Shown: piece after piece, positions 29,047 through 36,866 of the stretch | Numbering within the stretch: position 1 is the first letter of the stretch | Layout: each line of letters begins with the position of its first letter | Source of the DNA: Rhodocyclaceae bacterium | Lineage (GTDB): Bacteria; Pseudomonadota; Gammaproteobacteria; Burkholderiales; Rhodocyclaceae | Direction: 5' to 3' | Assembly (NCBI GenBank): GCA_020445745.1 | Contig: JAGRGB010000047.1 | Location: 1-64,000 of the forward strand | Length of the DNA: 64,000 nucleotides | Made by a program: the position numbers and the translations under genes | Notes under the pieces: generated by a model | What the model was told of the DNA's origin: nothing | Database searches by the model: none | Seen by the model: the letters and a program-made list of their open reading frames with translations, nothing else

Positions 29047-29829
29047 GGTCTGGGACCCTCCTTCTCTCTTATTTGGATGCCGCTCTCGGGTGACCCGCGC
29101 CAGCCACCTCGGCCGGCGACTCGCCAGTGCTCCTGACCGACCTCCGTTGCGAAGATTGCCCGCCCTGGGCGGTGTCAATCATTGGTGGGCAGGACCACCC
29201 CGGCGTCGCGCACGGTTCCCCGCGGGCGCCCGATATCGTGATGAATCCGGCAGCGCCCCGTCGTAGCGAGAACTCGTGCTTCACCAGGCGGGTTGCCGTG
29301 GCTGCGACCTGAATCATGCGGTGGCACTGTCTGCCCCGCGGAGCCTGCGGGCGCGCTGTCGACGGCTCTGACGCGCATGTCCCCCGTCGGCCGGCGATAT
29401 CCCCGCTCGCTTCCGATTCGTGGTCGCGTTCTTGGCAGGATCGTCCCCCCACTCAGCTGTATTCTGGGCCTTGCGTCGCCGACGTGACAGTTCTCGACAA
29501 GCGCGCTTCCGAGTGGGCGCCGCGCAAGCAAGCACGGCGCTAGGCCACGGCCCGGCCGTCGCGGCAGACGCCGCTCGCGGCAACACCCCGCGATCGCACC
29601 TGGCGCCGCCTCCCGGCGTGGTTTCGGGGTGGGACAAGTGTGCGGCGGCGAGATCGGCAGTGTCCGACCCGGCCTCGCGCCGCATGCTGGCAGGCCCGTC
29701 GCGGGAACTCGGCGGAAGCCGGTGTTCGCCACGCGAAGCGCCGAACTTCGATGTCGTGCAGAATCTCGTCCTTCACGCGGGGATGGCCGCCCCGATCCGT
29801 GTCTTCCGCTTCGAGCAAGGAGCCCCGGC
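29047..29829. other. Long divergent intergenic region, no gene recognised
   Basis: 783 bases between the CoA-transferase gene (minus) and the secreted pair (plus). Several open frames exist on both strands, as expected at this GC content, but none has protein-like composition, a Shine-Dalgarno site or a family motif. It may be another decayed gene that I cannot identify. Confidence 0.4.
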
Positions 29830-30288
29830 ATGCATGCCGTACCCAGTCTTCGCCTGTTATTCCTTTGCGCCGCGCTCGTGGTGCCCGCCGCCGCGCGGGC
29901 GGCGAGTTTCGCGTCATCCGCTTCCAGCGCCAGTTCGGCGTCCATCGGCAGCGTTTCGGACTCGTTCGGCGCATCGAGCGACAGCTCGGGCAGCGACGAC
30001 GAGGTCGCCAAGGGCGACTACCGCGTCACCGAGGTCGCGCAGGCGTCCGAGCGGGTCGACTACGTGACGGTGACGCTGCATTCGGACGAACGGCAACGGG
30101 GCTTCAAGCTCGATCTTCCCCTCGGCATATGGACGGACCAGGGCCTGAAGCATGGCGACCTAGTCCATGTCGAGCCCCGCCCCTACGGCTTCGAGTTTGC
30201 CCGTGGCGATACCCGCGATGCGTTCTACCTGGTCCTCAACGACGATTGGTACGGTGAACTGGCGGCCCGCCCGCTGGGCAATCCGTGA
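29830..30288 (+). CDS. Small secreted protein, coupled to DUF2145 gene
   Basis: 152 aa from ATG 29830, chosen because AAGGA lies eight bases upstream and a signal peptide starts there (MHAVPSLRLLFLCAALVVPA, cleaved after ARA). A Ser-rich low-complexity linker follows (SFASSASSASSASIGSVSDS, about residues 28-60). The rest is a compact domain (GDYRVTEVAQASERVDYVTV, FKLDLPLGIWTDQGL, FYLVLNDDWYGELA). Its stop overlaps the GTG start of the next gene (GTGA, 30285-30288). The pairing suggests that both act together in the periplasm or outside the cell. Family not named by me. Confidence 0.8.
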   Translation: MHAVPSLRLLFLCAALVVPAAARAASFASSASSASSASIGSVSDSFGASSDSSGSDDEVAKGDYRVTEVAQASERVDYVTVTLHSDERQRGFKLDLPLGIWTDQGLKHGDLVHVEPRPYGFEFARGDTRDAFYLVLNDDWYGELAARPLGNP

Positions 30289-31211
30289 CGGCGTGCCGGC
30301 GGCTGGCATCGGTACTGGCGGCGGCATTGGCCCTGGCCGCCAGCGCCGAGGCAGGCGCCGGGTGGTCCGCTTCATCGGGCAGCCAAGGCTTCTGCGACCG
30401 ATCTGCGGCCTTGTCGGTGCAGGCGCAGGACCGACTGCTCCGCTTCGCCGCCGTCGTGCGGGCCGAACTGGCTTCTGCCGGCGATGACGTCGCCCTGATC
30501 AGCCGATCCGGACTCGACCTGTCCCGCTTCCGGATCCGTCATTCCCATGCAGCGATAGCCTGGCGAAGCGAGACCGGCGCGTGGACCGCCCGCCAGCTCT
30601 ACTACGCATGCGACGAAGGGCGGCCCAGGCTCTACGACCAGGGCATTGCCGGATTCGTGATGGCCACGGACGACACGACGCACGGCTATGTCTCGATCGT
30701 CGCCATGCCAGCACGCGCGGCGACACGGTTGCGCCGGGCCGCGCTGGATACGCCCCGCGCGCTGCGGCTGCTGTCCGGGACCTACAGCGCCAGCGCCTTC
30801 GCCTTCGGTCTTCGCTACCAGAACTGCAATCAGTGGGTCGTCGAGCTATTGGCCGCCGCGTGGAGCGATGCCGGAGATCGCGCGGATTCGCGCGGCATCG
30901 CACAGGACTGGCTGAAGGGTGCCGGATATCTTCCTCAGCCGGTCCGGGTTTCCCATTGGCAGCTGTTTGCGTCGATCTTCGTGCCCCTCGTGCACGTGGA
31001 CGATCACCCCGAGCACGACCGCTTCGCGCTGGGGCTCCATATCAGCCTGCCAGGCGCCATCGAGACCTTCGTCCGAGATCGGTTTCCAGACAGCGAGCGC
31101 ATCGAGATCTGTCACGACGAACGGCAGATCGTGGTCCATCGTGGCTGGACGCCGGCGTCCGACGGGTGCCGGCCGATGCCGGGCGATCGCGTGATCGCGC
31201 TGGGCGTCTGA
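30285..31211 (+). CDS. DUF2145 family secreted protein
   Basis: 308 aa with GTG start overlapping the previous stop by four bases. Signal peptide LASVLAAALALAASAEA. The mature part reads GFCDRSAALSVQAQDRLLRF, VALISRSGLDLSRF, RHSHAAIAW, ARQLYYACDEGRPRLYDQGI, YQNCNQWVVELLAAAW, all typical of DUF2145. The conserved His/Cys pattern (RHSHA…NCNQW) recalls NlpC/P60-like cysteine enzymes, so it may be an enzyme acting on cell-wall or surface material; that is inference. It forms a two-gene unit with the small secreted protein. Confidence 0.85.
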   Translation: MTACRRLASVLAAALALAASAEAGAGWSASSGSQGFCDRSAALSVQAQDRLLRFAAVVRAELASAGDDVALISRSGLDLSRFRIRHSHAAIAWRSETGAWTARQLYYACDEGRPRLYDQGIAGFVMATDDTTHGYVSIVAMPARAATRLRRAALDTPRALRLLSGTYSASAFAFGLRYQNCNQWVVELLAAAWSDAGDRADSRGIAQDWLKGAGYLPQPVRVSHWQLFASIFVPLVHVDDHPEHDRFALGLHISLPGAIETFVRDRFPDSERIEICHDERQIVVHRGWTPASDGCRPMPGDRVIALGV

Positions 31212-31446
31212 GACCACCGGTGGCGAGGCTTGGCGCCGGCCGCGTGACACTGCGGGGTGCACGCCCAGGCCACAGCCGCCCGGCGGCATGCATGCAAAGC
31301 GGGCGTGCGGTGCTCCGCTCGCTGGCGCTCATCGGTGCGAATCGTCGATTGCCCGCCAGGACCCCCTGACTTCGGGTGGCGGCCGTGCCTGGCGTCGCTT
31401 GGCCCGGCCGCCGGGAAAAGTCCCGCGGGCAACGGGGAGACCCTGG

Positions 31447-31785
31447 TCAGTTGGCGAACGCGGCGATGCCGGTGATGGCGCGGCCGAGGATCAGGGCGTG
31501 GATGTCGTGGGTTCCCTCGTAGGTGTTGACGACTTCCAGATTCACCATGTGGCGGGCAATGCCGAATTCGTCGGAGATGCCGTTGCCCCCGAGCATGTCG
31601 CGGGCCTGGCGGGCGATGTCGAGGGCCTTGCCGCAGGAGTTGCGCTTGACGATCGAGGTCAGTTCGACCGGTGCATTGCCTTCGTCCTTCAGGCGACCCA
31701 GCCGCAGGCAGGTCTGCTCGCTCAGTTGCTGGGTCAGAAAGAAGGGGTCATCCCCATCGAAGATGCTGGCGGCGCTGTGTGTCAC
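31447..31785 (-). pseudogene. gcdH: Glutaryl-CoA dehydrogenase with large internal deletion
   Basis: Only 112 codons remain of a ~395-aa enzyme. The start GTG 31785 has GGGAGG just upstream. The first residues ([17 protein letters not shown]) correspond to the GcdH N-terminus. From [13 protein letters not shown] onward the frame is an intact C-terminus ([56 protein letters not shown]). About 280 residues, including the FAD/substrate core and the catalytic Glu region, are missing at the join, yet the reading frame is kept. The peptide could be made but cannot be an active acyl-CoA dehydrogenase. A LysR relic diverges from it, the usual neighbour of gcdH. Confidence 0.85.
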
Positions 31786-31831
31786 GTCATCCTCCCGGTT
31801 CGCGTTCAAGTGCCCGTTGAATGTCGAATCG

Positions 31832-32330
31832 GGGCCGATCTTAGGGGCGGCACGGCACGAGAACCTTCCCCGTGCGGCAGCCGAGCTGTTCCTGACCCAC
31901 AGCGGGGTGTGGCGCAAGATTGCCGGGCCGGAGTCTTTTCCCGGCGTCCGGCCGTTCCGTCGCATTAAGCACGGTGTCCGCCTGACCGAGGCAGGGCTCG
32001 CCTACGCGCGGGAAGTCGCGCAGCGTCTCGACGAGGTGTAGCGCGATGCGATGCGCGTGATGGGTCGCCAGGGGCGGGGCGCTCAATCTGGCGGTGGTGC
32101 CGACTTTCGCAACGCGCTGGCTGTTGCCCCGGCTCGATCGTTTCTTGGCCGGTTGGCCGGATGCGGTCATCAACCTCGGCACGCGGACTCGCCCCTTTCT
32201 GTTTGGCGAAACCGAATTCGATGCAGCAATCTATCGTGGTGACGGCAACCGGCCCGGAACCCAGGCCCTCTTCCTGATGGGCGAGGATGTCGCGCCGGTG
32301 TGCGGACCTGGCCTGCCGGCCGGCCGTCCT
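31832..32330 (+). pseudogene. LysR-family regulator relic (GcdR/GcvA type)
   Basis: The winged-helix part is readable: [19 protein letters not shown], then [24 protein letters not shown] follows LDEV. In the next stretch (RDAMRVMGRQGRG) the frame slips by one base, and the effector domain continues as ALNLAVVPTFATRWLLPRLD, RTRPFLFGETEFDAAIY and LMGEDVAPVCGP. The start codon region and the last ~130 residues are gone. The sequence type is that of LysR regulators standing divergent to gcdH. Inactive. Confidence 0.85.
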
Positions 32331-32354
32331 CGGCCAGGCGGCAGATTGGGCATC

Positions 32355-32925
32355 GCCCGAGGATTCGGACGGGGCCTTTCTCTCGGCCGTGGGCGAGCAC
32401 CTGCGGGAGTTGCGCCTGCGGCGCTCCATGACCCGCGCAACACGGGTGCCCGTGACTCCGGGGTCCCGCTTCGCTATCCGGTGCCGTCGGAGGCCGGTGA
32501 GGGCAACGGCTCGGTGCTGCGCTTGCGGCAGGTGAGGCACGCACCGGCGATGCCGCTCGACGAGGCGCCGTGGGTCGGCCCCGGGCCGACGCCCGAGTTC
32601 CCTCGCCTCAAGCCGTTTCTGTCGAGACTTTCCCTCGCCGACCTGGAGCTTGCGGCATCCCTCGGATATGGCGCCTTCGAGAAGCGGGGGCGGCGGGCCC
32701 GGATCGCCCTGATCGGATTGCGGGGCGCCGTCGGGCGCCTGCTCGCGCAACGCCTGGACGTAGCGTTGTTCGGGATGGGGCCGATCATCGAGCGCTCCGC
32801 CGGGATGACCTTGCCTGAAATCGATTCGGCCGCGAGCCGATCCACGGAAAGGCCGACATCGCCATCGACATCACCGGCTTCTCCGCGAGGCCTTCGAAGA
32901 GCTGCTCAAGCGACTCGAGGTCTGA
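32355..32925 (+). pseudogene. BzdR/BoxR-like regulator relic (HTH + shikimate-kinase-like)
   Basis: Pieces in two frames spell an XRE helix-turn-helix followed by a shikimate-kinase-like domain, the layout of benzoyl-CoA-responsive regulators BzdR and BoxR. These are GAFLSAVGEHLRELRLRRSM (one frame), then ARDSGVPLRYP, EAGEGNGSVLRLRQV and MPLDE (next frame), RRARIALIGLRGA directly joined to VGRLLAQRLDV, and IIERSAGMTLPEI. The P-loop GKSTLG expected after GLRGA is deleted. About 90 residues are lost further on. A further frame change gives ADIAIDITG…AFEELLKRLEV and TGA at 32925. At least two frameshifts and two deletions: not functional. Confidence 0.72.
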
Positions 32926-33083
32926 TCGGGCTCCGGCCACACTGCCGCCCTCGGGAAGGGCGCGACGGTCCTCGTGTCGGGACTCGAGCGACAGCCGCCA
33001 GCGCTGCCGGGCGCCCCCCTGTTTCGGCCTTCGGCCCTTCCTTCTTATTTGCCGCCGCCCGCAAGCTAAGCCGGGGTTTCCCG

Positions 33084-33366
33084 ATGAGCGACGGCTTGTT
33101 CGATCAGGTCACGACCGGGTACGAGAAGCGGCACGACCATGGACGGGCATGGAAGGCGCGAACCGGTGGCCGGGTGCTGGCCTCCATGTGTTCCGACGCG
33201 CCGGAAGAATCGCCGACTGCGGCGGCATGCCGCCGCTGCGGTTGCTCGGGGCTCATGAGCCTGAAGATGCGATGGAGCCGCACATCTTCTGCATGTTCTG
33301 CCCGTCTTGCCGGGAATCGCTTGCGCAGGGTCTGCATGCAGGTTCGATTCGACAATGCCGGGGGGC
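33084..33366 (+). pseudogene. Benzoyl-CoA-reductase-type subunit, N-terminal relic
   Basis: From ATG 33084 the frame reads MSDGLFDQVTTGYEKRHDHG, then WKARTGGRVLASMCSDAPEE. It shifts by one frame at about 33210 to RIADCGGMPPLRLLGAHEPE and MEPHIFCMFCPSCRESLAQG, and shifts again near 33330. This matches the N-terminal third of the 2-hydroxyacyl-CoA dehydratase D / benzoyl-CoA reductase superfamily (GYFC.YVPEEI..AAG..P.R.LGSHEP…EPHIF.MFCPFCRD.LAQGL), including the cysteines for the iron-sulfur cluster. I cannot decide between BcrB/BzdO- and BcrC/BzdN-type. After about 33370 nothing recognisable remains. In Azoarcus bzdR lies just before the reductase genes, the same order as here. Confidence 0.65.
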
Positions 33367-33663
33367 CTCGCCGACCGGGTCCGGCGTGCCGTACCGCCAG
33401 CCCTTCGGCTCTGGAACAGGGACATCGACCTGCAGTGCCTGCATCGCGTGATACGACCTTGCAGTGCCTGGCCGTCGCGCCCCTCTCCTCTTCCCGCTTG
33501 AAGCGGCGAAGTACCGTCTCCCGCATGCCGGCACAGGCAACTCGAAAAAGCAGGAAACTCGTGCAAACGGCACGCAAGCCGAAGGCATCCGGCTATGCTG
33601 TAGGGGCGTCGGGCGGGGCCCGCCAAGGGGCCGCGCAGCCGGCCATGCGTCGAGGAGACGAGG

Positions 33664-34338
33664 ATGCACTTTGTCGGCAACAATCATGTCGCCTTCGATC
33701 CCCAGTCGCTGGGATTTCCCAGTATTCAGAGCTGCCAGGCGGTATGTTTCCAGGTGGCAGGCGGACTCTTCGGCTTCCACGACTACAAGGGGGCGGGCGG
33801 TGTCGGCGTCGATAGTGAAAAGGCCAAGGCTTTCGCGGACTGGGCCTCGAAGAACGGCACCGGCGACCCCGGCCAAGGGATAGCGCTATATGGCGTGATC
33901 AACCAGACGCACCAATACACGCGCGACCACCTGGGCGTGCAGGACTGGCAATCGATGCTGCTCGGGGTGGCCCAGGAGCTCGAGTTCGGCGGCCCGGTAT
34001 ACGGCGTGCGCATCACCTCCCATGTCGGCAAGGCGGATTCGCTATATGTGCGGTTCGACCTCATCGGCAATGACGTGCGGATATCCTACAAGCGCTGGAG
34101 CAAGATGGAGAAGAACACCGGGGCAACACCGCTCAACCCCGACGATCAGGCGCTGCTGCGTCCAGCCAAGTCCGCCGAGATCGATCCGTCGATGATCAAG
34201 GCCGATTCGCGGCCCTATGTCGCCGAGCCGATGAAGGACTACGAGTACGAAGACGTCTTTCCGGTGCGCCGCAAGGACCCCGGCAAGGCGGAGAACCTGA
34301 ACATCGTTTCCGCGAAGCGGATCGTCCAGTTCCGCTGA
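33664..34338 (+). CDS. Unknown protein (224 aa)
   Basis: 224 aa; ATG 33664 follows an excellent GAGGAGACGAGG, so it is very likely translated. No signal peptide or membrane helix. Visible stretches: GGLFGFHDYKGAGGVGVDSE, ADWASKNGTGDPGQGIALYG, GVRITSHVGKADSLYVRFDL and a basic C-terminal tail (NLNIVSAKRIVQFR). Composition is less Arg/Ala-rich than the neighbours and the coding is clean, in contrast to the relics around it. It may be a recent arrival, or a secreted or contact-dependent effector type (pure inference). I do not recognise a family. Confidence 0.7.
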   Translation: MHFVGNNHVAFDPQSLGFPSIQSCQAVCFQVAGGLFGFHDYKGAGGVGVDSEKAKAFADWASKNGTGDPGQGIALYGVINQTHQYTRDHLGVQDWQSMLLGVAQELEFGGPVYGVRITSHVGKADSLYVRFDLIGNDVRISYKRWSKMEKNTGATPLNPDDQALLRPAKSAEIDPSMIKADSRPYVAEPMKDYEYEDVFPVRRKDPGKAENLNIVSAKRIVQFR

Positions 34339-34807
34339 CGACCTGTGGGACCCACCGGCCAAGGTGCGGCGCGCGGGCCCGTCTGCGCTTGTCCCGCCCG
34401 GAGGGGGCGGGCATCGTCCTCCGGGTCTGCAGCGCCCGAGACGAAAACCGGCTCCTCGCGGAATGTCGTGAATCCGCAGGTTGACGAGATCGCTCGCCGA
34501 CGCAGCCTGCGGTCAATCGCAAGGATGAAGCCGGCAAGGTCGCGCGTTCGGTGCATGTCCTGCAGATGGATCCCAATCGCCCAGATCACCTTGCGCTCGA
34601 GAGTGCCTTCTGACCCATGGGGGTATCCCGGGATTGCAGATGCTCGTAGGATTCGATGACAGACTCCCTGGCGATTGATCGGGATCCGATCCTTCTCGGT
34701 CATCGAGGAATGCGCGACACACCTCTTGGTACGCAATTCGCCAAAAAAGCGTCTGGACGCCTGGGCCGCAAGCTTGCAGGCATTGCTCGTAATCCTGGGG
34801 GACGGCG
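34339..34807. other. Stretch without a recognised gene
   Basis: 469 bases. The minus strand carries two overlapping open frames with moderately protein-like composition (e.g. CKLAAQASRRFFGELR, IHLQDMHRTRDLAGFILAI), which could be fragments of a dead gene. I find no family match or start signal, so I do not call one. Confidence 0.35.
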
Positions 34808-35287
34808 ATGGTCGGCAAGAACACGATTTGTCTGTGGTACGACGGCACCGCATTGGACGCCGCGACGTTCTACGCGGAGACCTTCCCGGACAGCGTTGTC
34901 GGAACCGTCCATCGAGCGCCAGGCGACTATCCTTCCGGCAAGCAGGGCGATGTGCTGACGGTCGAGTTCACGGTGATGGGCATCCCTTGTCTCGGCCTGA
35001 ACGGAGGCCCGGCCTTCCGACATACGGAGGCCTTCTCGTTCCAGGTTGCGACCGAGGACCAGGCCGAAACCGACCGCCTGTGGAACGCGATTGTCGGAAA
35101 CGGCGGCCAGGAAAGCGCCTGCGGTTGGTGCAAGGACAGGTGGGGACTGTCGTGGCAGATCACGCCGCGCGCCCTGATGGCCGCGATTTCCGATCCGGAT
35201 GGGGCAGCGGCAAAGCGCGCGTTCGATGCCATGATGGAGATGACCAGGATCGACATCGCCGCAATCGAAGCGGCCCGGCGCGGCTAA
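34808..35287 (+). CDS. VOC-superfamily protein (PhnB-like, 3-dmu-9_3-mt domain)
   Basis: 159 aa. The sequence has the paired beta-alpha-beta-beta-beta pattern of the glyoxalase/VOC fold and typical PhnB-like words: NTICLWYDGTALDAATFYAE, PDSVVGTVHRAPGDYP, GDVLTVEFTVMGIPCLGLNG, FRHTEAFSFQVATEDQAETD and CGWCKDRWGLSWQITP. Members of this group are ~160 aa cytosolic proteins of mostly unknown substrate, despite the database label demethylubiquinone methyltransferase. GGGGGA lies just upstream of ATG 34808. Single intact gene inside a region of relics. Confidence 0.88.
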   Translation: MVGKNTICLWYDGTALDAATFYAETFPDSVVGTVHRAPGDYPSGKQGDVLTVEFTVMGIPCLGLNGGPAFRHTEAFSFQVATEDQAETDRLWNAIVGNGGQESACGWCKDRWGLSWQITPRALMAAISDPDGAAAKRAFDAMMEMTRIDIAAIEAARRG

Positions 35288-35558
35288 CGCCGATGCCTGT
35301 TGGCCAGCTCCGAACGACAGGATGCGATGGGCGACGAATGTGCGCTCGCGGACAACGACTGGCCGTCGGAGATCCGGCCAGGAGTTTCCCCGCTGGATCG
35401 TCCCGGACGTTCGGTTTGCGGCGCCCGACTTGTAAGGCCTGCTGGCTCAGACCGGCCAGGAACAGTCTTGGATGATGGGCAGCTTGCGGGAAGCTCCACT
35501 GCCGGCCTCGCCTTGGAATCTGCGAGCACGCAGGCATCGACAGTGGGAGCGCTTCCGG

Positions 35559-36040
35559 TCACTGGACCTCGTTTCCGTCGGCGTCGATACGGCGCACCTT
35601 GCAGAAGCCCAGCACACGCACGCTGTTCTCGATCACGGCACGGCCACCGACCACGATCCAGACCATGGGCCCGGGCTTGAGGTCGCGGGCGGCCTTGCCT
35701 CCGTGTCGCTCGGCGAGAGGCTCCTCATCCGACCGGCGAAGCCGTCCCAGTCGGTGTCAGGCAGGCCGTAGCGGACCATTTGGGCCAGATCGCTCGGTAC
35801 GGCGCTGTTGGTCTGCCAGCGGCCCGGCGGGGTCAAGGTCATGTTGTCCCTGATCTTGGTCGGCTTGTCGCCGGCTGGCGGATCTCGTCTTAGGTGCAAA
35901 GGACCTTTTTGCGGATCTCGTTGATCGACTCCGCGGTCGTGTCGGTCTCGCCTGACGGTGGGACCGATTCCTGCCGCGGGCACCACCCGGGCGACCGGCG
36001 CAGGGCGACCTGCCAGTCGACGAATGCAGGTCTCAGGTCG
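35559..36040 (-). pseudogene. M16-family zinc protease, C-terminal relic
   Basis: The minus strand reads GETDTTAESINEIRKK, then a TAA after LCT. A changed frame gives KIRDNMTLTPPGRWQTNSAV and PSDLAQMVRYGLPDTDWDGF. A second frame change leads to LKPGPMVWIVVGGRAVIENS and VRVLGFCKVRRIDADGNEVQ, then TGA (35561-35559). This is the ending of pitrilysin/insulinase-like M16B peptidases (QTDKTAESI.EIR…VRYGLP…L..WIVVGDR..IE..V..LG…DADG). The zinc-binding HxxEH half is absent from the window, and at least two frameshifts and one stop are present. Dead. Confidence 0.72.
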
Positions 36041-36160
36041 CGACTGCGCCAAGGCAGGGGGTCAGAGGGACGCTCGTGGGTGTCGACATTCTTTACAGCT
36101 TGCGGCGGGATTAGCCACAGGGGCTAGTCCTGGACCCCAAAAAACAAGAAGTTGATACAT

Positions 36161-36177
36161 TTGGGCCGATCCTTGCG
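36161..36177 (+). promoter_or_regulatory. Putative sigma-54 (RpoN) promoter of the PEP-CTERM gene
   Basis: TTGGGCCGATCCTTGCG fits the -24/-12 consensus TTGGCACG-N4-TTGCW, with GG and GC exactly ten bases apart. It lies about 46 bases before the ATG at 36223. A perfect palindrome TGTCGACA sits at 36081-36088, about 75 bases upstream, where an enhancer-binding protein could sit (inference). PEP-CTERM/exosortase genes are often RpoN-dependent in other bacteria. Confidence 0.5.
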
Positions 36178-36222
36178 TTCGCCATTGAGAAGCTTGATTC
36201 CGCTCAAGACAGGAGGCCGACC

Positions 36223-36866
36223 ATGGGATCCTCCCGTTTCGATCTGGTAGCAGCCAGGCACTTCAATGGGACCAAGCTTCGTACCCTGGCGGCAGGTCTG
36301 TGCGTGACGTTCCTGCCGCAGTACGTTCACGCAGAGCTGATCCTCACGCTGAGGATTACGGGTCTGGAGGCGTCATCGCAGCGGTGACCGGTTCCGGCAC
36401 GATAAGTACCGCGAACCTGCCCCCCACGGAGCCGAGGAACCGCCTCTTGATCGATGATCTCGGGCCGGGCAGCCCGTTCAACGGCAATCTCAACTTCGTC
36501 GGCTTCAATCTCGCCAATCCCCTCAGCTTTGCGCCGGGCATCGACATCACGCAGCTGATCCTGGATGACGACGCGGGTCCCGGACTGGATGACATTTTTC
36601 TCCCCTTGTCAGCCAATCTGACAGCTACGCCGGTCGCATTCAATGCATCGGGCTCGTCGGCGGTTGTCGGACTTCAGTTCGCCGACCTCACCGTCGGGAC
36701 CTATTCCAACCCGACCTACCCGGTATCCGTGGAGATGGGTGGCTTCACCTTGATCATCGAGAATGCAGCGGTTCCGGAACCCGCCACGATCGCATTGTTG
36801 ACCATCGGTCTCCTCGGCATGGGGTGGGCGAGAAGACGCCACGCTCCCCGACGCGACGCCGCCTAG
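36223..36866 (+). CDS. PEP-CTERM sorting-domain protein, frameshifted after the signal peptide
   Basis: ATG 36223 has a perfect AGGAGG six bases upstream and starts a signal peptide (KLRTLAAGLCVTFLPQYVHA). That frame ends at TGA 36385. The mature protein continues in the next frame, from about 36350 (EDYGSGGVIAAVTGSGTIST) to 36866. It is beta-rich (NLNFVGFNLANPLSFAPG, FADLTVGTYSNPTYPVSVEM) and ends in AAVPEPATIALLTIGLLGMG plus WARRRHAPRR: the PEP motif, membrane helix and basic tail recognised by exosortase. One base is missing (or two extra) within CTCACGCTGAGGATTACG (36341-36358). This is either a true inactivation or a sequence error; the flanking parts are otherwise undamaged. Confidence 0.75.

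Noticed and set aside
32925..33080. Possible terminator (GGCC…GGCC followed by a pyrimidine-rich run near 33025-33050)
   Set aside because: Stem too short and self-complementary by composition; T-run mixed with C.
32094..33815. 573-aa plus-strand protein
   Set aside because: A chance chain of three relics (LysR effector domain, BzdR-like regulator, reductase fragment) read in one surviving frame.
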